A DNA stretch of 10,562 bases from Pseudomonadota bacterium (GCA_022563075.1 JADFOC010000044.1:1-10562), one strand, 5' to 3'. Shown: positions 1 to 6,398, counted from the first letter of the stretch. Notes: a model not told the origin generated them from the letters alone. Numbers and translations: made by a program.

Positions 1-1515
1 GATGAGCTCGGTGGATTATTTTTAACGCAACCTTTCCTGGGGCCAGCTAGAGACACAAAGACCAAAATTAGTGAAGAATTTAATTGGTTTGATTTGCCAG
101 AGAATATTGATCTGTTATTCAACGTGCAGAGAAATACCGATCAATTATCTGAAAACCGTAAAGAGATGGGGTTCAAGAACTGGTGGCGCAAACGAGGTGA
201 AATAAATAGGCTCAAGAGGACGTTGAAAGCATTTTCCAGGCTACTACGTTCTAATAAAGTGCTGCCCCAGGTATTGGCATCACATTACATGCGCAGATCG
301 CTCAACCCGTTAATTATGGAGCTCGTCGATCTCAAAATCGTCTGTCAGTTTCTCAGCGGCTACATAAATGCAACCAAATTGCAGGACAGCATCAGCGGCG
401 GAAAAAAATTGAACAGCGAACAACTAAAGTCCCTCGAATCACTCAAACATAAAATCGATGAACAAATTTCGAAGGCAGACCTAGTCGACTCGCTCAAATT
501 GTTAGCAGACTTCAGCCGCTTCAGATTGCACCTAAAATACTATCGATTCGCTCATCGTGCATTTAATCGACTCAGTCTGCTTACCGCGGAAGATGAGATC
601 AAGCTGTCAAAGACGGCAGGCACTCTATTCGTGATGCCCACTAGTTCAGAAATCGAAGAAGACGATGAGCGCATCTGTCATCACACGATTTTAAAAGCTG
701 ATGTTCGCGGATCAACAACAGTAACCGATCAGTTGCAAGAGAAGGGGCTGAACCCGGCTTCTTATTTCAGTATGCGGTTCTTCAACCCAATCAACAAAAT
801 TCTGGGGACCTACGGTGCCAACAAAGTATTCATCGAAGGCGATGCCATTATTTTGAGTTTTCTGGAGTATGAGCATACTCCACAACAATGGTTCTCGGTC
901 GCACGCGCCTGTGGCTATGCGAAAGATATGCTTAAGATAACCGGTTCGAACAATCGGTACTCTACACAGATGGGGTTACCATTGTTAGAACTCGGCGTCG
1001 GCATTTGTTATGCCGATGAAGCGCCGCGCTATCTGTACGACGAAGACCACCCAATCATGATTTCAGGTGCGATAGGCTTGGCCGACCGTATGTCGGGCTG
1101 TTCCTGGAATCTACGCGCCACCATCGAGAAAGGCCTGTTCAACGTGGACGTGTTGCGAATCGCTGAGGGCGAAACAAGTAAGGGCGAAAAAGGCCAACAT
1201 TTCGTACGCTACAACGTCAACGGCATTAATATTGATGAATTGGCATTTAACAAACTTAAGCAGGAAATACCGCTTAAATCTTTTCGGATGAAACTCAATG
1301 CCAAGGAATACCTCTTTCATATCGGACAGTATCCAGACTCGAACGGACGCCAGAAAGATCTTGTTATCCGGGAAGGAAAAGTCGGAATTTGGCGGAATTC
1401 CCAGATAGAGGAGGATTTGGATAGCGATGCGAGCTACTATGAAGTGGTAGTGAATCGCAAAGTAAACTCCCTGGTACTCGAGGCAAGCGCCAAAGATCAA
1501 ACTGAGACTGTTTAA
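1..1515 (+). CDS. Class III adenylate/guanylate cyclase-like protein, 5' partial
   Basis: The reading frame is open from the first base, so the start lies outside; 504 residues are visible (numbered from base 1). Residues 1-220 are charged and helix-rich, with a basic stretch near 57-75 and no membrane segment. Residues 228-370 resemble a class III nucleotidyl cyclase domain: the first metal-binding Asp in ADVRGST (Asp234), the second in EGDAI (Asp281), and a late helix GLADRM with the conserved Arg363. Such domains make cAMP or cGMP from ATP or GTP. Two usual catalytic positions look changed: the base-selecting Lys before the second Asp appears to be Phe, and the Asn four residues before Arg363 is Gly359. 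The enzyme may therefore have unusual specificity or be inactive. The remaining ~130 residues match nothing I know. It ends by overlapping the slyD stop. The TTG at 94 is an internal codon, not the start. Confidence 0.75.
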   Translation, partial: DELGGLFLTQPFLGPARDTKTKISEEFNWFDLPENIDLLFNVQRNTDQLSENRKEMGFKNWWRKRGEINRLKRTLKAFSRLLRSNKVLPQVLASHYMRRSLNPLIMELVDLKIVCQFLSGYINATKLQDSISGGKKLNSEQLKSLESLKHKIDEQISKADLVDSLKLLADFSRFRLHLKYYRFAHRAFNRLSLLTAEDEIKLSKTAGTLFVMPTSSEIEEDDERICHHTILKADVRGSTTVTDQLQEKGLNPASYFSMRFFNPINKILGTYGANKVFIEGDAIILSFLEYEHTPQQWFSVARACGYAKDMLKITGSNNRYSTQMGLPLLELGVGICYADEAPRYLYDEDHPIMISGAIGLADRMSGCSWNLRATIEKGLFNVDVLRIAEGETSKGEKGQHFVRYNVNGINIDELAFNKLKQEIPLKSFRMKLNAKEYLFHIGQYPDSNGRQKDLVIREGKVGIWRNSQIEEDLDSDASYYEVVVNRKVNSLVLEASAKDQTETV

Positions 1516-2069
1516 TGTTTGTGCCCACCAGCTCTATGTACATGCCCGTGGCCTATTTCTTCATCACTCGCTTCGCGAATTGCAACAACTTCTATCTCAT
1601 AGTACAGCGTCTTCCCTGCTAGTGGATGATTGAAATCTACATCCACGTTGAACTTGCCTACTTTAACAACTATTACGTGACGCACACCTTGTTTCGTCTT
1701 CACCCCCGCGAGCATTCCCGCTTGCAGCTTTTTCTTACTATGGCTTAATTGCAGATGTTTGATGGGAACCCTTTGTACGGCATCTGCTCGGCGCTGACCA
1801 TATGCCTCATCGGGTCGCAGAGTAATTTCAATGGCGTCACCAACAGCTTTACCCTCCAGCGCATGTTCCAGACCTACAATGACATTGTGAAAACCATGTA
1901 GGTAATACAGTGGTTCGCCGCCATGCGACTGTTCCATCCACTCACCGTGGTTACCCTGTGCATCGACTTCACTGAGTCGATAATGAAAACTGACGACTTT
2001 GTTGTTTGTAATTACCGGCTGGTCGCCACCAGCTTCAGTCTGCGCAATTGAGAATTCACCTTCAGACAT
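1512..2069 (-). CDS. slyD: FKBP-type peptidyl-prolyl cis-trans isomerase, SlyD-like
   Basis: SlyD proteins are cytosolic prolyl isomerases and chaperones; their His-rich tails bind metals, and in E. coli SlyD helps nickel delivery to hydrogenase. In these 185 residues the FKBP core is clear: YYLHGFHNVIVGLEHALEG (55-73), the PDEAYG loop (86-91), RVP opening the insert-in-flap region (100-102), then DFNHPLAG (145-152) and EVVAIREAS (160-168), close to E. coli SlyD. The tail is short, GHGHVHRAGGHKH, with five His but no Cys, so metal binding should be weaker than in E. coli. An N-terminal extension of about 22 residues precedes the usual start; no later start codon lies close enough to remove it, and the ATG has a G-rich site (GGGGG, 2077-2081) about 7 nt upstream. 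The stop overlaps that of the converging cyclase-like gene. Confidence 0.92.
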   Translation of the reverse strand: MSEGEFSIAQTEAGGDQPVITNNKVVSFHYRLSEVDAQGNHGEWMEQSHGGEPLYYLHGFHNVIVGLEHALEGKAVGDAIEITLRPDEAYGQRRADAVQRVPIKHLQLSHSKKKLQAGMLAGVKTKQGVRHVIVVKVGKFNVDVDFNHPLAGKTLYYEIEVVAIREASDEEIGHGHVHRAGGHKH

Positions 2070-2094
2070 GAACTTACCCCCAGGAATCTTTCAG

Positions 2095-2103
2095 ATTCTA
2101 ACA
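2095..2103 (-). promoter_or_regulatory. Extended -10 promoter for slyD
   Basis: Read on the minus strand this is TGTTAGAAT, a TGn extension followed by a 5/6 match to TATAAT. It lies about 26 nt from the slyD ATG and leaves a short leader carrying the G-rich ribosome site. No good -35 sits at 17 nt, which is usual for extended -10 promoters. Sequence prediction only. Confidence 0.45.
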
Positions 2104-2211
2104 GATAGTTCTGCCGGGTAAGTGACCAAAAATCGCAATCCACACAGCCGACGATTTACCCCTTAGATCGACTCCACTGGTGACAGTCGGCTTGGAATGG
2201 GAAACTCTATT

Positions 2212-3163
2212 ATGCGATTATTACATCTTTGTTATAAATACAGGCAGCGGGTATTGGCGAAACCTAGGGTTCTACAAGAGCAGAAATTGCCAGTTCCGGT
2301 TAACAATGAAACTTATCTGGACAGATTGAATCGCTATTTGACGCTGTCTCTCTCCATTTCTGAACGAGCCGCGCGGGCGTTGAGTGCAATCGTCGGCAGT
2401 AGCACTCTGCTGCTGACCAAGACTCTTATCCCAACAGCCATCCAGAAATCAAACAGTTATAAATTCACTTGAGGGATGTTTCAAACGTTTCTGATTCGAA
2501 ATGTCGCGGGCATGGACCGGGCAGCAACCGGTATTGAGTTCGAAGAAAAGTTTGTGCATCGCAAGCTACTCGGTACCAGCCTGGAAGCCGCGGGTCTGCT
2601 GACTTTACATCTGTCCCCCAGTCTGGATTCTCGCCATCGCATCAGATGCTGCGAAAGGTGGACAAGTTTTTCTGAACAGGTTGGTTCGACATCTGAAGGA
2701 GAACCAGGTTATCGCACCGCAGAGCAATCCCGATTCACTAGAGCAGATCCTTTTATCCATATATGAAAGGGGTCGGTACGGCGCAACTGCCATAGGTTCG
2801 CTGCCAATTTCGAAGCGGGAGATAAATAAGTTAGCCGAGGAGCTACGCCGATCAACTTCATCACTTACTCAGAATGTAACCGACCTCTTGCCTCGCTTCG
2901 AATCTATCTGGAATCAAATAGGTTTGATTGCGAAGAAGGTGACCCTGAGTATTGAACAAATAATGGGTATATTGTCTGTCAGGGCTGTATCTATTGCTGA
3001 GACTGGTATAGGGACCGCAAAAGCGCTAAGTAGCACCGGAATTCAGTTACTCGATGAAGTGTTACTCAATGACTACAAGGAGACCCTTTCTGATATATCA
3101 AAAGCAGGAGCATTCAATCATCTGGAAGACAATATGCATGCTTTCGCGGAGAACGAACAATGA
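2212..3163 (+). pseudogene. Broken gene of a conserved helical protein family, function unknown
   Basis: Three open stretches join into one protein of about 317 codons. The first (ATG 2212, with GGGA 9 nt upstream; ATG 2197 is also possible) ends at an in-frame TGA (2470-2472) after NSYKFT. The same frame resumes at once with GMFQTFLIRNVAGM and runs to LEAAGLLTLHLSP, where a run of five C (2615-2619) shifts it. Removing one C continues smoothly as VWILAIASDAAKGGQVFLNRL and on to 3163. From memory, intact relatives keep this order (an ERAARAL helix, a Y-x-x-T-x-G segment, EAAGLLT-SP-W) and extend somewhat further at the C-terminus, but I cannot name the family. No signal peptide or catalytic motif is visible. 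Two separate lesions suggest a decaying gene. Recoding or sequencing errors are the alternatives. Confidence 0.65.
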
Positions 3164-3381
3164 CATTTCAATTTCAAAAATGAAACCTGGACGTAGAAGT
3201 GGTTCAAACAGTCATTCGTCAAAGTAGTGGGAAAATTTAGCTCCAACACCTGATTTCCATTCTGAAATTTGCAGTTACTGTTCACTGTTTTCTGCAATGG
3301 ATTAGGAAAATCCCGCAAATTTCAAGAATTTATTAACATCGCAAATTCACTGTGTTAGCTTAAATTAACTGCAATTAGTTG

Positions 3382-3398
3382 ACAATCAGGACGATTGT
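3382..3398. promoter_or_regulatory. Inverted repeat ACAATC-N5-GATTGT, possible operator
   Basis: Two perfect 6-bp half-sites are separated by AGGAC, so their centres are 11 bp apart, about one helical turn. That geometry suits a dimeric helix-turn-helix protein. The repeat overlaps a consensus-like TTGACA and lies about 90 bp before the XRE-family gene, so autoregulation is a reasonable guess. A second full copy was not noticed in the window. Confidence 0.4.
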
Positions 3399-3438
3399 TC
3401 AGGATTTGGAAAGTACCCATGCATGCGGGGGCATCAAC

Positions 3439-3464
3439 GGGCAGAGAACTACTTTCTCTGGCCC
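3439..3464 (+). repeat. Hairpin in the leader of the XRE gene
   Basis: GGGC-AGAGAA, loop CTACT, TTCTCT, one bulged G, GCCC: ten base pairs in all. It ends 21 nt before the ATG of the regulator. No T-run follows, so it is not an ordinary terminator. It may be an mRNA leader structure or a second palindromic protein site. Confidence 0.5.
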
Positions 3465-3485
3465 TACTATCTTTAGGCATAAATT

Positions 3486-3794
3486 ATGAATCAACCTCAA
3501 TTCTCAAAATTTTCACCAATTACAGTCGCTGTAAAAAAGAACGTACGACAGCTGCGCTTGAATGCAGGTTATTCCATGAATGAAGGTGCACGTTTGTTGG
3601 GAGTGTCGCGTAAGCAATTGGAGGATATCGAAACGATTCGAAACTATGGTTGCCATCTCGATCTTGAATTATTGGCGAAGATGAAAATTATCTACAAGTG
3701 TCCACTGGATGAATTGGTTGGAGATTTACCAGAAGACTACTATTCTGAATATTATGTCCGGCCGCGCAAACGTCTTGGCTCCAAACCCAGATAG
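3486..3794 (+). CDS. Small XRE-family helix-turn-helix transcription regulator
   Basis: Of 102 residues, about 16-78 form a Cro/C1-type DNA-binding domain: VKKNVRQLRLNAGYSM (helix 1 and turn), EGARLLGVSRKQLEDIE (helices 2 and 3, with GVSRKQL as the recognition helix), then LELLAKMKIIYKCPLDELVG (helices 4 and 5), the usual closing pattern of the family. The ~24-residue tail is Tyr-rich then basic (EDYYSEYYVRPRKR) and matches no ligand or protease domain I know. The start is fixed: a TAA lies in frame at 3480-3482, and AGG sits 8 nt before the ATG. The targets are unknown. The inverted repeats upstream make self-regulation plausible. No antitoxin partner adjoins it, and the next gene has its own likely promoter, so a toxin-antitoxin role is not supported. 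Confidence 0.8.
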   Translation: MNQPQFSKFSPITVAVKKNVRQLRLNAGYSMNEGARLLGVSRKQLEDIETIRNYGCHLDLELLAKMKIIYKCPLDELVGDLPEDYYSEYYVRPRKRLGSKPR

Positions 3795-3912
3795 GTTCAA
3801 GCCAGAGTACTTCGATAGAAGATAATGTTATAAGCTTCGGCCGTGACTCCGCCATAGACTCCACAGCGGAGAACCTGTGTGCGGTCAATTAGCCGAAAGT
3901 ACTGATTTCATG

Positions 3913-3918
3913 TATACT
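3913..3918 (+). promoter_or_regulatory. -10 element (TATACT) of the SutA-like gene
   Basis: This is a 5/6 match to TATAAT, about 33 nt before the ATG at 3952. The region 17-18 nt upstream has only a poor -35 (TTAGCC or TAGCCG, 3 of 6). Transcription would begin near 3925. That is downstream of an earlier in-frame ATG (3877), which supports 3952 as the true start. Confidence 0.4.
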
Positions 3919-3951
3919 CGTGCCCTTTTGACGCATAGAGAAACAGTGGTT

Positions 3952-4128
3952 ATGGCGACTAGAGCAAAAAGAGAAGCGACTGTAAGCAATCGCGCCGATT
4001 TAACGAAACATATTGATACTTTTCTGAAATCAGGTGGTAAAGTTCAACAAATTCCTTCCGGTGTTAGCGGCCAAACTTCCACCAGCGGTCCACGACAAAT
4101 CGTGCTGAGCCACAAAACCAGTACTTAA
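3952..4128 (+). CDS. Small basic protein resembling the core of SutA
   Basis: 58 residues. The N-terminus is basic (MATRAKREA), followed by a predicted helix RADLTKHIDTFLKSGG, the motif GGKVQQIPSGVSG, and a polar tail ending HKTST. FLxxGGKVQxI resembles, from memory, the helical core of Pseudomonas SutA, a small RNA polymerase-binding protein that supports transcription in slow-growing cells. SutA's long acidic N-terminus is absent, so this may be only a distant relative or a separate family of short conserved proteins. ATG 3952 is chosen over the in-frame ATG 3877 because the probable -10 element lies between them and the upstream residues look non-coding. The ribosome site is weak (AGAGAAA about 10 nt upstream). 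The gene is followed by a strong terminator, so it is probably a monocistronic unit. Cytosolic. Confidence 0.65.
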   Translation: MATRAKREATVSNRADLTKHIDTFLKSGGKVQQIPSGVSGQTSTSGPRQIVLSHKTST

Positions 4129-4150
4129 TCTGACTTTCTCATAAAACAGC

Positions 4151-4192
4151 ATAGAAAACCGAGAGATACCTAAGTCTCTCTCGGTTTTCTAT
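4151..4192. terminator. Two-way rho-independent terminator
   Basis: A perfect 16-bp stem (ATAGAAAACCGAGAGA with its exact complement), a 10-nt loop, and A- and T-rich arms that give a U-run on either strand. It sits between the converging SutA-like gene (stop at 4128) and the TraB/GumN gene (stop at 4242) and can end both transcripts. Confidence 0.92.
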
Positions 4193-4241
4193 ATACTCTT
4201 ATTTCTTGGATTGTCCGCAATAGACCGACACCATGCGGCTA

Positions 4242-5138
4242 TTACAGCTGCTTGACCTGGTAGCCGCCAGCACTCAATAGATTGAGCAAGCCATCATCCC
4301 CCACCAGGTGCGCGGCCCCCACCAAGACGAATTCTGTATCACTATCACGCAGCATCTGTTGAATTTGGGGAATCCATTTCAGATTTCGCTGCCGCAGCAC
4401 AGACTCGTAGAGCTGCGGGGCTTCTTTTTGCATATCGGCTACAAACAACTTGGCAAGTTGATCCTTATCACCTTCACGCCAAGCCTTTATCATGACTTCC
4501 ATCAGCTCTTCACTTTCCGTCATATCCTGCAATGACATCAAGATAAACTCACTCTCATAGCCATCACCCATGCCGGCCAGCAAATCAATCTGTTCTTGTA
4601 CAGTTTCAAAATGGCCCAGGGACTTGGCATCAGCTAGCGCGCGATCATTAAAAAACGTGTCGACACCTTGCGGCGTGAAACCGAGCCGTTGAAACTCCAG
4701 GAGCTGCAGCGTAGCTACCACCATCCCCGGTTTGAACCGTTCCAGCATCATCAGCGGCATTCCACTTTCAGCGGCGTAGTCGGACAAGGCGGCGTACGCC
4801 TCAGCATTTAACACCGTTTTTAAGCTGCGGCCGTCAGTGTAGGTTAGCTGCTGCGCCATCTCCATCATCATGGCTGGATCTTTCATGGCTTGCAGGTCTA
4901 TTTCGAAGTAAATCTCAGAGGATGCCTGATAGGCTTGTTCGTATTCCTCAGGTAGAGGAAAATCGGACGATCGCAACAGATGTACGGTACCACCGAGATA
5001 TATCGTGTTGTCACCCGATGTCACCTTCCAAACTGATGTGTCGGCACAGACAGCACTGCTTACGCCGATGCTAACCCCCAAGACACAGGCGTAGAATGTG
5101 GCTCTAAAGCTATCGAGGCGAGCTTCCGCTTTAATCAT
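4242..5138 (-). CDS. TraB/GumN-family (Tiki-like) secreted protein
   Basis: 298 residues. The family belongs to the Tiki/TraB superfamily, whose members use two GxxH motifs and an acidic residue for metal binding; some are proteases, but most bacterial members have no known substrate. Here the first motif is GGTVH (49-53), the second GAAH (274-277), and a likely acidic partner is Glu79 in EIYFEID. The C-terminal VGAAHLVGDDGLLNLLSAGGY is typical of the family. Residues 1-32 look like a Sec signal peptide: basic N-region, a hydrophobic stretch from 13 to 30, and a plausible cut after AVCA32. That predicts a periplasmic protein; Cys31 lies just before the cut and does not form a clear lipobox. 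The ATG at 5138 has AGGA about 9 nt upstream. The gene diverges from the DUF6164-like gene. Confidence 0.88.
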   Translation of the reverse strand: MIKAEARLDSFRATFYACVLGVSIGVSSAVCADTSVWKVTSGDNTIYLGGTVHLLRSSDFPLPEEYEQAYQASSEIYFEIDLQAMKDPAMMMEMAQQLTYTDGRSLKTVLNAEAYAALSDYAAESGMPLMMLERFKPGMVVATLQLLEFQRLGFTPQGVDTFFNDRALADAKSLGHFETVQEQIDLLAGMGDGYESEFILMSLQDMTESEELMEVMIKAWREGDKDQLAKLFVADMQKEAPQLYESVLRQRNLKWIPQIQQMLRDSDTEFVLVGAAHLVGDDGLLNLLSAGGYQVKQL

Positions 5139-5242
5139 AATTCGTGGTCCTATGGTTCAATTTACACAGATCGATGATAAAGGTAGCATGCCAGCGTTCT
5201 CTACAAAAGCAACCAAATGAAAGTCCAGATTCCCAATTAAAT

Positions 5243-5602
5243 ATGTCGAAGCTACTATTCAAAATGCGAAATGTTCCCGCGGATGAGGCCCAGGAAGTGC
5301 GGGAGCTGCTGGAAGACAATGAAATTGAATTTTTTGAAACTTTTGCGGGAAACTGGAGCATTTCGTTACCGGCCCTGTGGTTGAAAAGAGAAGCGCAATT
5401 TGAACAAGCACGCCAGTTGCTGGATGAGTATCAGAATGAGCGAGTTGGCCGGATTCGCGAGGAATATGAGTTGCATCGACAGCGAGGGGAGGTGAAAACC
5501 CTATGGCAAAGTTTTGTTGAGAGCCCGTTTCAGTTCATTGCTTACATGGGGTTGGTGGCAATAGTGTTGTTTCTTTCCTTACGTTTTTTCCTCTCGTTCT
5601 AA
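5243..5602 (+). CDS. DUF6164-like small membrane protein
   Basis: 119 residues. The N-terminal domain MSKLLFKMRNVPADEAQEV, then LLEDNEIEFFETFAGNWSI (22-40) and LPALWL (42-47), matches my recollection of DUF6164 proteins, which open with a ferredoxin-like fold reminiscent of signal-transducing regulators. A charged helix (49-85) leads to a single C-terminal membrane span at about 97-118, so the soluble part is probably cytoplasmic. Function is unknown. ATG 5243 is chosen because family members begin at this point; the frame stays open back to 5144, but those 33 residues are low in conserved character and overlap the TraB promoter region. No good Shine-Dalgarno precedes 5243, which leaves the start slightly uncertain. 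It converges on the PilZ gene with a 10-bp gap and no visible terminator. Confidence 0.7.
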   Translation: MSKLLFKMRNVPADEAQEVRELLEDNEIEFFETFAGNWSISLPALWLKREAQFEQARQLLDEYQNERVGRIREEYELHRQRGEVKTLWQSFVESPFQFIAYMGLVAIVLFLSLRFFLSF

Positions 5603-5612
5603 CGACGTCGCT

Positions 5613-5984
5613 CTAGTGCAGTCTATGTTCGAAATCTTCGAACTCGCCCATTCCATCATTGTTTTTCAGGTTCAGGTTGAATTCTTCACCGGTGGGTGGC
5701 GTCCAAAAATCCTCACAGCTATCTAGAAATCGAACGGCAATTCCCCGCTGTTGCACACGCACTACCTGAACCGGAAGCGCTGGCATGGTTTCGTCCCAAC
5801 CCTCCCCGTGAATCCTGACATCCAGTTCCATCATTACGATGAAATTCATTTCTTCATCAAGCGTGAGCGATACACCGCCGGTGGACATATCCTGAATTTC
5901 GCAAGTAACAGTGCCCAATAAAGGGTGTTTAAGGCTAGCCCAGAAATCTACTTCTACTCTTTTCTGCCGGCGTCGATCGATCAT
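5613..5984 (-). CDS. PilZ-domain protein, probable c-di-GMP receptor
   Basis: 123 residues from ATG 5984. Both c-di-GMP contact motifs are present: RxxxR in DRRRQKR (Arg5, Arg9) and DxSxxG in DMSTGG (Asp32, Ser34, Gly37). The alternating strands after them, ending VVRVQQRGIAVRFL, fit the PilZ beta barrel. The acidic tail (EEFNLNLKNNDGMGEFEDFEH) is not part of the domain. It is cytosolic and binds c-di-GMP by family knowledge; its partner or output is not shown by the neighbours. A TTG at 6002 would add six residues, but ATG 5984 has GGA 8 nt upstream and starts at the usual place for stand-alone PilZ proteins. No diguanylate cyclase or phosphodiesterase gene lies in the window. Confidence 0.88.
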   Translation of the reverse strand: MIDRRRQKRVEVDFWASLKHPLLGTVTCEIQDMSTGGVSLTLDEEMNFIVMMELDVRIHGEGWDETMPALPVQVVRVQQRGIAVRFLDSCEDFWTPPTGEEFNLNLKNNDGMGEFEDFEHRLH

Positions 5985-6077
5985 GGTTCCAGTCCAACTC
6001 AATTTCGTGCTGCTCTAACCAAGTGTAGTTTAATTAATTGGTGAAATTCTGTGACTTGCCACACAAAGTAAACTCGG

Positions 6078-6260
6078 TCAAGGCGATCTGCTGCCCATTT
6101 CCTGCCACTGAAGCCGCTTTTTCGAGCATATCCTGGCATTCATTCTTCTAATTAATGGTTCATCCTCGGATAAATATTCACGCAGTGGAGCTCTCAGCAT
6201 TCGAATTTCAATACCTGATGAGAAACCAAGCACCAGACGCTTTACAGTTAGCGTGATGTG
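6078..6260 (-). other. 60-codon open frame of coding-like composition, possible gene remnant
   Basis: A TAA at 6261-6263 opens the stretch and a TGA at 6078-6080 closes it. It reads HITLTVKRLVLGFSSGIEIR and then LREYLSEDEPLIRRMNARIC, with a balanced, protein-like mix. There is no ATG near the front (only GTG at codon 10 and ATG at codon 21) and no ribosome site, and I recognise no family. It may be the relic of a gene that once lay upstream of the PilZ gene, or chance. Its beginning overlaps the + strand promoter at 6241-6269. Confidence 0.2.
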
Positions 6261-6269
6261 TTATATAAA
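6241..6269 (+). promoter_or_regulatory. Sigma70-type promoter of the structured RNA
   Basis: TTTACA (6241-6246), a 17-nt spacer, then TATAAA (6264-6269): each box matches the consensus at 5 of 6 positions with ideal spacing. Transcription should start near 6276. It points right, toward the structured region, and no protein gene lies downstream on this strand before the terminator. Confidence 0.6.
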
Positions 6270-6320
6270 TTCACCAGATTTTTTGTTAGTAGTTCTAACA
6301 GGGGGAATTTACTAGCAATC

Positions 6321-6398
6321 ATGACTACCCTGGCATTAAAAGGAGGTGACCCCATCGATAGTCAATTTATCAAGGGAGCCTCCAGTTACTCAATCTAG
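6321..6398 (+). CDS. Possible 25-residue peptide inside the RNA
   Basis: ATG 6321 to TAG 6396 encodes MTTLALKGGDPIDSQFIKGA plus five residues. The nearest G-rich site (GGGGGA, 6301-6306) lies about 15 nt upstream, too far for efficient initiation. The opening resembles the LAxxGGxP start of DegT/DnrJ-type aminotransferases, but this is too short to carry weight. It could be a gene relic, a leader peptide or chance. Its stop falls in the loop of the 11-bp arm. Confidence 0.15.
   Translation: MTTLALKGGDPIDSQFIKGASSYSI
6340..6349 (+). promoter_or_regulatory. Perfect anti-16S (Shine-Dalgarno) sequence with no start codon after it
   Basis: AAGGAGGTGA is complementary over ten bases to the 3' end of 16S rRNA. 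No ATG, GTG or TTG follows at 5-10 nt. GGAGG (6342-6346) can instead pair with CCTCC (6379-6383), with CCC/GGG stacked inside; this would break the closing helix and the base of the 11-bp arm of the three-way junction. Confidence 0.4.

Larger units (their letters stand above)
3164..3485. other. AT-rich gap of 322 bp upstream of the XRE regulator
   Basis: No convincing coding sequence is seen on either strand. The first ~200 bp are AT-rich and featureless apart from a weak TTTCA/TGAAA repeat just after the pseudogene stop. The right half holds two inverted repeats, listed separately. A TTGACA (3379-3384) has no matching -10 at 16-19 nt, so the promoter of the regulator is not located with confidence. 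Confidence 0.6.

Noticed and set aside
1111..1500. 129-codon minus-strand frame opposite the cyclase-like gene
   Set aside because: Shadow of the well-supported + strand gene; no recognisable protein features.
2146..2192. AGCCGAC/GTCGGCT inverted repeat between slyD and the pseudogene
   Set aside because: Perfect but only 7 bp across a 33-nt spacer; expected by chance at this scale.
3118..3318. 66-codon minus-strand frame in the gap after the pseudogene
   Set aside because: AT-driven composition, no ribosome site, overlaps the pseudogene's 3' end.
3379..3407. TTGACA promoter for the XRE gene
   Set aside because: No acceptable -10 occurs at 16-19 nt downstream, so it is not listed as a promoter.
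3395..3583. 62-codon frame overlapping the XRE gene start
   Set aside because: Out of frame with the regulator, no ribosome site, no family resemblance.
3847..3871. CTCCGC/GCGGAG inverted repeat
   Set aside because: Only 6 bp with a 13-nt loop and no T-run; too weak to call a terminator.
3877..3951. Longer N-terminus for the SutA-like protein (ATG 3877)
   Set aside because: The likely -10 box lies inside this stretch, and the extra 25 residues do not look like part of the protein.
5144..5242. Longer N-terminus for the DUF6164-like protein
   Set aside because: Family members, as I recall them, start at MSKLLFKMRNVP; the upstream residues overlap the divergent gene's control region.
6284..6300. 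Possible integron attC site or recombination core
   Set aside because: The hairpin TGTTAG-CTAACA does not fit the RYYYAAC/GTTRRRY boxes, and no integrase or cassette lies nearby.
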